Shown in pieces: positions 1 to 8,208 of a stretch of 15,189 bases of DNA. Where the stretch lies: NCBI GenBank assembly GCA_015499985.1, contig JAAAUF010000490.1:15770-30958 (forward strand). The letters are read 5' to 3'. The notes beneath the pieces are model-generated. The model had not been told where the DNA came from. It ran no database searches and saw only the letters and a program-made list of their open reading frames with translations. The translations under genes were made by a program, and so were the position numbers. Position 1 is the first letter of the stretch, and each line of letters begins with the position of its first letter. This DNA is from Haplosporangium gracile. Its lineage: Eukaryota > Mortierellomycota > Mortierellomycetes > Mortierellales > Mortierellaceae.

Positions 1-29
1 CCCCCCCCCCCCCCCCCCCCTTTTTTTTT
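1..29. repeat. C20-T9 homopolymer pair at the window edge
   Basis: The first 20 bases are all C and the next nine all T. Fungal telomeres are usually TTAGGG-like, and nothing of that kind follows. A homopolymer exactly at the edge most likely marks a point where assembly stopped, so its length may not be exact. Confidence 0.8.
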
Positions 30-1000
30 ATGCATTTCGCTTCTTCCCTCATTTGCATGCAAGCTGGTATGAGTGTATGAGCGTCTGCCTCTTTTACCAG
101 CCAAGTCTCCCCTTCATTCTCCCATGGGAGCACCATGCAAAGAAAAAGAAAGCGAACGAAGAAAGACCTGTTGCTCTGTCTGTCCTCACGCATCTCTTTC
201 TTTTTTTGCTATTGTTTCGCGAAATTGCAATGTGATCCATATCACCATTGACTAATGTATTTTTAACATATTTATTCAGCCACTTCTTCGCCCTCCCGTC
301 TTTCTTTTATCTCTTCTTTCTCTTCTCTTTTCCATTACCAACAAAACCATCAGCACTTTGTCATCCACTTGCACTCTCATTCACCGCGCAGTTGAATTCT
401 TGCTTATTTCCTGTCACGCTTTTATTTCACAACCCTAGTCTTTCACACGCAACAAAAACTGATCGTCATTTCGCGTCGACTTTTACCATTTCATTTTTCT
501 TCCCATCGTTTTTTTTTTTTTTTTTTTTGGCATCAATCCCTCCTTGCCGCCAACAGACAACCTACAGGAGATACTTGTATTACCTCCTTCCTGCTTCACC
601 GTTTGCTGATCAGCTCCCTCTTGCCCGTTGTTCATTCTAATCTCTTCGTTCGTCGTTACAGTATTATTATTTTCGCATACATACGGACTGTTTTGGTACG
701 TGACAAATTTGTATTTTGACTCTCTTGTCTCTGTCGCCTTTTTTTTTTCCTTGTGTTTGTGCCCCTTCTTTTCTTTGATCCCTTCCTTTCTTCCCTTCCC
801 TTCCATTTTACATTTGCCCCGCCCCCCCTTCCCCCTTTTTTATTTGACTCTTCGTATTTCTCTCACACTTCTTTCCTCTCTTTCTTTCCTTCCTTAACTC
901 TTTTTTCTTCTTCCTTCCTCCCTTCTGTTCCACTCTTACTTCTGCTCTTTCACTCTTTCGTACCCACCTTCTCCCCTTTCTCCTTCCTCCCGCAGACTGA
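30..1000 (+). promoter_or_regulatory. Upstream region and pyrimidine-rich leader of the bZIP gene
   Basis: No convincing gene is present here; the reading frames are low-complexity Phe/Ser/Leu frames from C/T-rich DNA. The stretch holds a T20 run at 509-528 and a nearly unbroken C/T tract from about 720 to 990, ending in CGCAG just before the ATG at 1001. Pyrimidine-rich stretches upstream of the start codon are typical of fungal promoters and leaders. I see no clear TATA or CCAAT box that can be tied to a start site. Confidence 0.5.
696..995 (+). other. Candidate 5' UTR intron of the bZIP gene
   Basis: A good donor, TTTTG|GTACGTGAC, lies at 696. The C/T tract ends in an acceptor CGCAG at 991-995, five bases before the ATG. 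A branch-point-like CTTAAC lies near 893. Splicing would leave a short leader ending ACTGA-ATG. No coding sequence is affected, so phase cannot test it. The alternative is an unspliced C/T-rich leader. Confidence 0.35.
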
Positions 1001-4000
1001 ATGTCGAATCCAATGTTTGACGACTTCATCGAGCTCGACCTGCTCGACGCGTCCGACCCTGCAAACGCCATGTTTGCCTCCTTCTACCTCGGAGACACCG
1101 CCGACATCGACGACTCAGACTACAACGTCGACAACAACAACCTCGTCCCCGTTGTTGCTGCTGTCGACCCTCTTCCCATCCCAGTCCTCGCCACCACGGC
1201 CTCTGATTCGACAGAGTCCTCTTCGCTGGGATTGGTCATCAAGCAGGAACCCTCGGACTCGCCGATGCTCCTCAACCCCATCCCTCTCAGCCCGCAGCAG
1301 ACCCTCGCGTCGGACGAGTCACCGCTGATCTTTGACACAGACATGACCCTGATCACCCCTGATCAGCTGACCATCGCTCCCCAGGCCACCACTGTCTCGC
1401 CCTCTTCCCTTTCTTCCTCTTCCTCGTCCACACCCGCTACTACAGTTTCTACAGCAGCAGCAAACGCCTCTGCTACTACCACCACTACAACAGCAACGAC
1501 GACAACAGCAACTCACAGTAAGTCCGTCATTTGCATTATTAATAGTTCTAATTTTGGTCACTTTGCACATATATTTGCCATAAGGATGACATATCCACAT
1601 ACAGCGATTACCCCAGTGTGTTGAAACAACTTACAACTACAATGGCACTTCCAACCAGCACATGATGTTGAAACGACGAAAGAAAAAGGAAAAGAAGCAC
1701 GTACACTTTATAATGCGGTTGACAAAACAAAAGGCAAAAAGAAAAGACACATTCACAAGAAGGATGACCCAGGCAGTAAACAAGAAGTTGAAGCAGCAAA
1801 AGGAAAAGGAAGAAGCATTAACTAGGATAAAACTTTCACAACAAGGATGAGCTACAGGAGGTTGAAACGGCATCAACAATGGGACAAACGTCGCGATATA
1901 TGAGTCTTGATCGCGCTACATTATCTCATGCGCGCTTTTGGGTGGGAAAATTGTGGTGTTAGAAACAACCGCCTTTGCCTTCTGCCTTTTGTCCTTTGCC
2001 CCTCGCCTCCTTCCTTGTCTCCCTATTACTCGCATATCGTTCAGTTTCTAACCACCGTCCCTTTTTTTCCCCTTCGTTCTATTGCTATCTGCTGTTATCG
2101 TCATACCTCCACCTGATCGACTTTGACATCAATCAACAGGCGCCGTTGCTATCGACTCTTCAAAACTCCTCGCATCCACAGCAACAGCAACCTCCCCATC
2201 AACAGCAAACTCATCGTCATCATCACCATCTCCCTCTCCAGCCCTTGCTGCGTCCACCTTAACCGCCAAAAGAGCCAGTCCCGAACCCGCCGCCACTCCC
2301 GCCCGAAAGCACGCCAAGACAGAGTCTGTCTCTTCATCATCAACATCATCAAAGGCCAAATCGAGCTCCGCCTCGAAAAAGTCTTCCTCCTCCGCCTCCA
2401 CTACATTTAATGCCGCAGCAGCCACAAAGGCTTCCTCCGGTGCCTCCAAATCCGCCGCCTCTACGTCCACGAGCACAACTTCTTCCTCCTCCACAACAAG
2501 CAAGGGCAAGACACAAACACCCGAACCAACACCAGAATCTCTCACCTCGACCGCCAACACGACCCTCTCTGCTGCCACGCTCCAATTCTTGTTGCAGCAG
2601 CAGGTTGAGACACCACTGATCCCTCAGCTGTTCACAGGCAAACTGTCCCGCGAAGAGATCGAGGAGACTCTGGCTCGTCTGCTCGAGTCCACCAAGTACC
2701 TGATCCCAACTCCCGATGAGGAGGCGCCCGTCAAGATCAAGGAGGAGCCAGCGTCAGATGACGAGTCTGATAACGAGATGGAGGGAGTCGAGCCCACGAC
2801 GGCAGACGGAGTAGAGCCATCTCATGGCCTCAAGACTCAACCAGGGATCAAGACCGACGATATTCCTTCGTCCACAGATCTGAAAAAGATGACCTCGAAG
2901 GAGCGTAGACAACTTCGCAACAAGATTTCAGCCCGCAATTTCAGGGTCAGGAGAAAGGGTGAGTGGACAGTCCTTGACGTCGATGAAAACCCCTTCTACA
3001 TTCTGCCCTTTGGATCTATCTATCTATCTATTTGCGAGAGGAAAGGGGAAAGACAACGAGGAAGGGATCAAAAATTATGTGTTTGAACCCAAGGAAAGGG
3101 CAAAGAAAAGCACGCCAGTCCGCTTTGAGTCAAAACGATTTGCATGGAGGGAAAGCGAGAGCTGCCCTTCCCCTTTAATTTTTTGATGTTCATGTCGATT
3201 GTTATTCTGTTCCCTTCTCCATCCTTCTTGTTGGACCATAGTGAATGGTGTAAAACTGTTGTGTTGACTAGATTGGTTGTGAATGAGTCCATTCGTTGAT
3301 ACTTATACTACCATGTTACTTTGTGTGTAAAATAGAGTACATCTACACCTTGGAAGGTCAAGTCCTTCAGCACAAGACCGAGGCTCGCCACCTGCGCGAG
3401 GCCGTGACCTTGATGCAAGACGAGAACCAGCGTCTCAAAGACGAACTCGAGACAGTCCGTCGTCAATTGGAAGCGACGACCTTGTCCTCCAGCAGCATTA
3501 ATCCCGCAACCATTGCGGCAACAAGTATTGATCCAACTCTGGCTCCTGAACCCTCAATGCCTCTGTCCAAGGAGAACCAGAGTCTCTTGACGTCGATCAT
3601 GAACCGCAATGTCACTGCGGCCATGAACCCTAATGCCAAGAGCAATATCACGTTGTCCATGGCAAGACCCCAATCGCCAATCCTTACACCCAACCTGCAC
3701 AAGGATGTGCCCAACTCTTCCTCGGGCAGCAGCAGCCAGAGCTCATGGAAGGACAAGAACCCCATCATGGTTCACAGAACTCTGATCCCCGAGATTTGCT
3801 TTGACGATGAGTTTCAGTTCAGCAACAAGCCCTCGGGTACCCTTGATGCCAACACGATGGACCGCCCCTGGATGTCCTTTGATCCTAAGCCCGCTGAGCC
3901 CCAGTTATCTTCTGCATCTTCATTCACCGTCTCTGACTTCGTGTTGGAGTTGATGCAAACGTTCACACGCATGTCTGCCAACCTGCCATCAACGACCGCT

Positions 4001-4303
4001 GTTGCCGTTGAGGAGTCTATTGTCGAGGCCGATGCCGAGGCTGAGACTGATCTGGACTGGGAGTTACAGCAGAACCTTTGGGCGTTGACCCAGGTTGAAG
4101 AGGAGGATGATATGACGGAGGATCAGATCCAATTGGTGTATGATCTTGTCCAATGCCAAGCCTCAAGCAGCCGGCCGTCATCGCTTGCGCAGGAGGACCC
4201 CAACATGCTTGAGTGGTTGTACGAGTCTATGATGGCCCGTCTTGTTGACTTGGACCTGCAAGGATCCCAGGACAACACCCTCCCCGAGTCACACATGGCT
4301 TGA
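1001..4303 (+). CDS. bZIP transcription factor (three coding exons, 767 aa)
   Basis: Exons 1001-1517, 2140-2958 and 3336-4303 join in frame (2304 nt, 767 aa plus stop); both introns are phase 1 with GT-AG ends. The basic region (about residues 428-445) reads RNKISARNFRVRRK, the N-x7-R DNA-contact signature. It runs into a leucine zipper at about 446-490 with heptad positions L451, H458, L465, M472, L479 and V486. The N-terminus is acidic and hydrophobic (DDFIELDLLD), like an activation segment. Residues about 130-320 are a Ser/Thr/Ala-rich linker with a basic patch (KRASPEPAATPARKHAK) that may serve nuclear import. A hydrophobic helical stretch begins near 323. Three SUMO-type sites, IKQE, IKEE and IKTD, lie at about 80, 372 and 409. 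After the zipper come PNLHKDVP (564) and MVHRTLIPE (590), then a very acidic C-terminal region. It should act in the nucleus as a dimeric DNA-binding regulator. The start is the ATG after the C/T-rich leader; targets are unknown. Confidence 0.9.
1518..2139 (+). other. Intron 1 of the bZIP gene (622 nt)
   Basis: The donor is ACA|GTAAGT and the acceptor CAACAG|GC. The intron is phase 1: A plus GC makes Ser173, in the middle of the Ser/Thr-rich linker. If retained, translation stops at 1622-1624. It is long for a fungal intron and holds a purine-rich stretch (about 1660-1870) with recurring GTTGAAAC and AAGGATGA words. Confidence 0.85.
2959..3335 (+). other. Intron 2 of the bZIP gene (377 nt)
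   Basis: The donor is AAAGG|GTGAGT and the acceptor AAATAG|AG. The split codon G|AG gives Glu446, restoring RRKEYIYTLE, the normal junction of basic region and zipper. This family-level continuity strongly supports both splice sites. Retention would read to a stop at 3084-3086 and remove the zipper. Confidence 0.93.
3014..3031 (+). repeat. Short ATCT microsatellite in intron 2
   Basis: Four ATCT units plus AT lie inside bZIP intron 2. It is a small simple repeat with no visible role. Confidence 0.85.
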
Positions 4304-4800
4304 ATCTTCTAAGCTTGTGTGCCCCACCACTTTACTTTCCCAACGCAGTATCTTTCTTTTTTCTTTTTTTTCAGACTGCGTTGTCTTTGACAAAGATTCG
4401 ATTAACTTTGTTCCTGTACATTTCCCATCCTGTTTTTTTTCTTTTTTCTTTTTTCTTTGCTCTATTTTTCGTTGCTGTTCCTTCCATTCTCTTTTTTCTT
4501 AGCTTCTACCCTTGTAATCTCACCCTTGTGCCATATCCAACTCTTCTATCTCCTCCTCCTTCCCCCTTTTCCCCCCTTCACCCTTTTCTTTACTTTCAAG
4601 TCAATATTCTCTTCTACTTTCAGGCTGTCTTCCTTTGAGACTCTCCTCCTCCAATTTTGAGGGAATCTTGGTTCGTTTGTTCGTTGTTTTTCGTCAGACA
4701 GCAGCACAGCTTGGTAGTCGACAATTTATTTCTTTCCTTTCAACACAAAAAAAAACAATTCCTCAAAAAACAATAAAATAAATCAAAAAGGAAAATTCAT
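4304..4800 (+). terminator. 3' UTR and probable poly(A) region of the bZIP gene
   Basis: After the TGA at 4301-4303 comes C/T-rich DNA with T-runs (4346-4460 and onward). An A-rich block near 4747-4795 contains AATAAA at 4772-4777. If this is the signal used, the 3' UTR is about 490 bases. No other gene is visible. An earlier T-rich site could also be used. Confidence 0.45.
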
Positions 4801-4999
4801 GGTGTCTGCTAATTAGTAAAAGTAACGAAAGAGCAATGATGCCATTTCACAGTTGTTGCAGAATTGGTCAAGGAAGGATCTCTCGAAGTGTGATTGTGTG
4901 TATGGATGATGATTCCAAATGCTATTCTCGCCTGAATGACATTTTTATTTAAATAAACTAAAGCAATGTGCCCCTTTCTCACCGTCAGGCTGCATAAGT

Positions 5000-5027
5000 C
5001 CAATCGAGTTTATGAATTATTATATAA
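5000..5027 (+). promoter_or_regulatory. CCAAT and TATATAA elements upstream of the deacetylase-like gene
   Basis: CCAAT at 5000-5004 is followed by TATATAA at 5021-5027, and then a C/T-rich stretch from about 5035 to 5260 that would form the transcribed leader. The order fits a fungal core promoter, although CCAAT is unusually close to the TATA element. The stretch 4801-4999 upstream holds nothing else I can name. Confidence 0.4.
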
Positions 5028-5481
5028 CACTCACGCATCTCCTCTTATCGCCTTTTGTATCCGATCATCGCATTTCTTTCTATCCTATTCTTCGTTCTGT
5101 ACACCTCTTTATCATCCCTTTCATCCGACGTCATAGTCGCCACTTTGTTATTTCTTTCTGTTTCTTCTTTCATTCTGTTTCTTCATTCCTTCATTCTCTT
5201 TTTGCATTCGTTTTCCATTCTTCGAAAACCCTATACCCTTCCTTGACTGAAATCGCCCAATCACAGGTCCTTCCTTCTTCGTCCACACAGACCACATCCC
5301 ACCTCCGAAGATCCGATCGATACGCTACACCTACAAACAGCACCGCCACTCATTCCCATCCCTCGCTCATCCTTTACTCTAAAACACTAGCTCTACGGAC
5401 GGACCGCCCAGACCAGACGCCTTTCTTGACAAACCCTATATTTTTGCAGCCAAGCCGCTTTTGCACACCTCCAAAAAGACT
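5028..5481 (+). promoter_or_regulatory. Leader of the deacetylase-like gene, with a candidate 3' splice site
   Basis: This 454-base stretch is C/T-rich and has no convincing gene. Near its end CTTGAC (5425-5430) is followed about 20 bases on by TTTTTGCAG (5441-5449), a near-ideal fungal branch point and acceptor. The ATG follows at 5482. No consensus donor stands out, so a 5' UTR intron is possible but not resolved. Confidence 0.35.
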
Positions 5482-8116
5482 ATGACTCCCGCCTACAAGA
5501 CTTCAACCTTTGCCCACCCAACACGGACCACCATCACTGGCGGCAACGCACAAACACGCAGCCGTGGCTCTTCTTCAAGAACAGCAGCCAGAAGACAGTA
5601 CTACCGCTTCCGGCTAAGCCTTTGTACCGCCGTAGCGCTCGGACTCGTCCTCCTTGCGGAATACCCTAGCAACTACAACAGCTTTACTAAGGGCTACTAC
5701 AGTGGAGTTTCTGCCCTGCCAGTAACAGGAAATTCTTTCCTTGCTGCTGCTCTTGCTGCTACTCTACTTGCAGAATCGCAACCACACCAACAACCACAGC
5801 AGCAACAGCAACAGCAACAGATCTTGACGCTTCATACGTCAAACTCTGCCGCCTTCTCAGCAGCATCAGCTGCTGTAGAAGCTGATGGGATTATTCGACT
5901 TGCTTCGCCCAAACACACCTCCATTGCTGCTGTCAGTAGTGTCGACCATAGCCACGTTACAATTGGGACGGTTGACGTACCATCTACATCAGAAACATCT
6001 ACAGACTCGGGCCGAGTTCTGGTTTCCGAACTGACCCTGGAGCAACAACTTTCCCTATCCCAAGATAGAGCTACCGCTACTGTCAGTGGACCAAAACAGG
6101 ACAAACAATACCTAGAGTTTCTGGATCTGATGACACGGGTGTCGGGGAAGAGCCGCGATCAGGCCGAGAAGGAGCTCCGGGAGGAGCGAAGGGCAATCCA
6201 GGCGGCGTTGCAATTGCAGCGACAGCAAGAGCAGGCTCGGGTGACGATGGAGAGTAATGCTAGGATTGAGTTGAAGCAGGTCAGCGAGTTACATGCTGGA
6301 CCTGATTTAGAGGCCAAGTCAAAGCCGAAGGCAAAAACGGGTGACAAAGATCATCAGCGCAAGGAAGAGGCAGCGAAAGAGAAGCGGGAATCGAAGCAAG
6401 GCCAAAAAGACAAGCAGGAGAAGGATAAGTCGTCAGTCCAGGCGACCAGCAGTGGTGGCAATGCTGGGATTAGTAGAGGTGTCAAAACAACGCCGACGAT
6501 CTTTTATGTACCCCATCAGGATGATGATGCTCTGGCCATGGCCCTCGGTATATGTGGATAACCGAAAGCTATCGTCAAGCTGGCAGGAAGATTTCGCTAT
6601 TTCTTCATGCCACTTTTCACAACCGTCCAAATCTCTGACCATCAATAACATCTTTGTTTTCACCTCTCACCCAACAGCGATCAGGGAACACATAGAAGCA
6701 GGCCGAAAAGTAATCGTCCACCTATACTCGGATGGGATTAACGCTCTCCTCCGGGACATTGTCGCGGGCGCCGTACCTTGTCCTCTCCAACATTCACCTC
6801 ACAAAATGGAGTTGACGCTCCAGGATGTGGTCACGGGCCGGACACATGAGTTCCGACAGTCGTTGAGGTCTCTTGGGGTCCGGGATGAGGATATTTTTGA
6901 GACTGGGTGGAGTGATACTGAGCCCTTGAAGGATTATGAAGAGTTCCAGAAGAAGCTCCGGGATTTGATTTTGGGGTATGAGTGCAAGGTATGTTACTGA
7001 GATACTTGACAAGCACGCTTTTCGTTGTGTTTGCTGGGCATATTTTTTTAAAAAAAAAGACGATTGAAAAAACTAAACCAGTTCTTATTGATTTGACGAT
7101 TGGTTGGCGACAATAGTACCCAGGCGCATCACACAAGTGCATAAGTGGAGAATACGATCGGGATTCGGTTGGACGGAACCCGACCCATCGCGCCTGCTGG
7201 GATGTTGCCAGCCAACTCCTCCAAGAGTTCCCTCAAGGCTGGCCCGCCTCCCGTCAACTCTGGGACTTGTAAGCTCTCCCTCTCCCTCTCCATCTTTTTT
7301 TTTTATTTTTTTTTCCCACTTCATCAACAAGACTTGCAGATATTGTTGTCGTTCTTTCAGCCGTTCGTATTAACTCAACACCTATTTATCTATTTCACAC
7401 AATTTCTGACCTCCACGTTCAAACTTTGACATAATAGCCGGTTTTATAGGACATATACATACTACAATCCACTTCCGCGAAGATCCGCACAATTCATTCG
7501 CGCCCTGCCCCAATTTCTGCCATACAAACAACGCGCCCTAGATCAGTACAAGCGATGGGACCCCTCGAAAGGAGAACTGGCTTGGGGGTATCATTCAGTC
7601 AAGGCCATTATCGATGCGGCGTACAATGACCCCCACGTGTATTTGGATATGTTGGATAATGATCCTACGAATCCAGAGAATTTGAAGAAGGATAGTAGCC
7701 GGAACGGTGAGATGAAGGGAGAGGAGAGGTTGGAGGTTGGAGGTGTGAAGGCGATGGACGAGGATAAGGAGCAGGGGATGTTCCCGGCGGTTTGGAGGTT
7801 CAGTCGGAAGAAGGACACTAACAAGATGTTGTTGGAAAAGGAACAACACCGTCTGTCTCAGGACCAGAAGATGGATATAGATGATGAGTTGATAGGGCTG
7901 CACCGCAAGGCCCCAGGCGCACACAAGGACGCCAACAGCAGCTCAACAACGACAATGTCGCATCTTGATGTGGACAAGGGGAGCGAGACAAAGTGGGATG
8001 AGAAGGAGGCAGGTATGAGATTCCAGGTCCTGAAGGCATTTGACGATGCTGCCCAAGGTCCAGAGGGCAAGGAGTACCGCGACAGTATCCGTGTCATGAT
8101 TGGATCCGGGATCTGA
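5482..8116 (+). CDS. Membrane-anchored PIG-L/LmbE-family deacetylase-like protein (four exons, 735 aa)
   Basis: Exons 5482-6547, 6678-6988, 7117-7268 and 7438-8116 join in frame (2208 nt). Residues 1-43 are basic and low-complexity, and about 44-60 (LSLCTAVALGLVLLA) form a membrane segment, probably a signal anchor. A Gln-rich tract lies at about 102-113 and a charged, coiled-coil-like Lys/Glu stalk at about 211-320. The catalytic fold starts at TPTIFYVPHQDDD. H345, D347 and D348 match the His, catalytic Asp and metal Asp of the HPDD(E) motif of GlcNAc-PI de-N-acetylases and LmbE-like enzymes. VIVHLYSDG (367-375) is the next strand, and RTHEF...LGV (410-423) matches the family R-x-x-E helix. 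GASHK (462-466) and NPTHRA (480-485) stand where the second His motif is expected. The fold continues through RFYRTYTYYN (511-520) to about 590, then a charged, disordered-looking tail. Relatives remove acetyl groups from N-acetylglucosamine-type sugars; the substrate here is unknown. The start is the first in-frame ATG, just before the anchor. Confidence 0.85.
6548..6677 (+). other. Intron 1 of the deacetylase-like gene (130 nt)
   Basis: The donor is CCTCG|GTATAT and the acceptor CCAACAG|CG. The split codon G|CG gives Ala356, joining HQDDDALAMAL to AIREHIEAGRKV, a continuous helix after the metal-binding motif. Reading through instead meets a stop at 6559-6561. The continuity of the family fold makes this splice very likely. 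Confidence 0.9.
6989..7116 (+). other. Intron 2 of the deacetylase-like gene (128 nt)
   Basis: The donor is TGCAAG|GTATGT and the acceptor GACAATAG|TAC, phase 0. It joins LGYECK to YPGASHKCISG, restoring the conserved GASHK segment of the family. Confidence 0.88.
7269..7437 (+). other. Intron 3 of the deacetylase-like gene (169 nt)
   Basis: The donor is GACTT|GTAAGC and the acceptor ATAATAG|C, phase 2. The split codon TT|C gives Phe510, joining SRQLWD to RFYRTYTYYN. The intron contains poly-T and C/T tracts. The downstream frame then stays open for 225 codons to the TGA at 8114-8116. Confidence 0.85.
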
Positions 8117-8124
8117 TCTGATGC

Positions 8125-8130
8125 AATAAA
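8125..8130 (+). terminator. AATAAA poly(A) signal of the deacetylase-like gene
   Basis: AATAAA begins nine bases after the stop codon and runs into a tract of about 15 A. It lies in the 92-base gap between two converging genes, so the 3' end must form here or inside the opposite gene. Confidence 0.5.
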
Positions 8131-8153
8131 AAAAAAAAAAAAGGGATAATGAA

Positions 8154-8159
8154 TTTATT
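8154..8159 (-). terminator. AATAAA poly(A) signal of the F-box gene
   Basis: TTTATT on + is AATAAA on -, 50 bases past the F-box gene's stop codon. Together with the + signal at 8125 it makes the short gap a two-way 3' end region whose transcripts may overlap. Confidence 0.5.
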
Positions 8160-8208
8160 CTCCAGTCCGCTATGAAATAGGCAGACGATAGTCCAAAATA
8201 ATGGGTGT

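Noticed and set aside
1..29. Telomere at the window start
   Set aside because: C20-T9 is a homopolymer pair with no repeated telomere-like unit.
483..806. Lys/Glu-rich 107-codon ORF on - in the bZIP leader
   Set aside because: It is the complement of the C/T-rich leader and reads through a T20 tract.
1662..1850. Very basic Lys/Arg-rich ORF inside bZIP intron 1
   Set aside because: It arises from purine-rich intron DNA, is flanked by no matching splice sites in phase, and has no family features.
2129..2578. 149-codon antisense ORF opposite bZIP exon 2
   Set aside because: Its Val/Glu/Asp-rich sequence is the mirror of the Ser/Ala/Thr-coding exon. The exon joins in frame to a clear bZIP domain.
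2959..3335. HAC1/XBP1-type unconventional intron in a bZIP gene
   Set aside because: The intron has ordinary GT-AG ends and a normal phase, and the zipper follows at the usual place, so conventional splicing explains it.
6341..7000. 219-codon ORF overlapping exons 1 and 2 of the deacetylase-like gene
   Set aside because: Only its second half (from 6678) is coding, as exon 2. The first half is a shifted frame of exon 1 plus intron 1.
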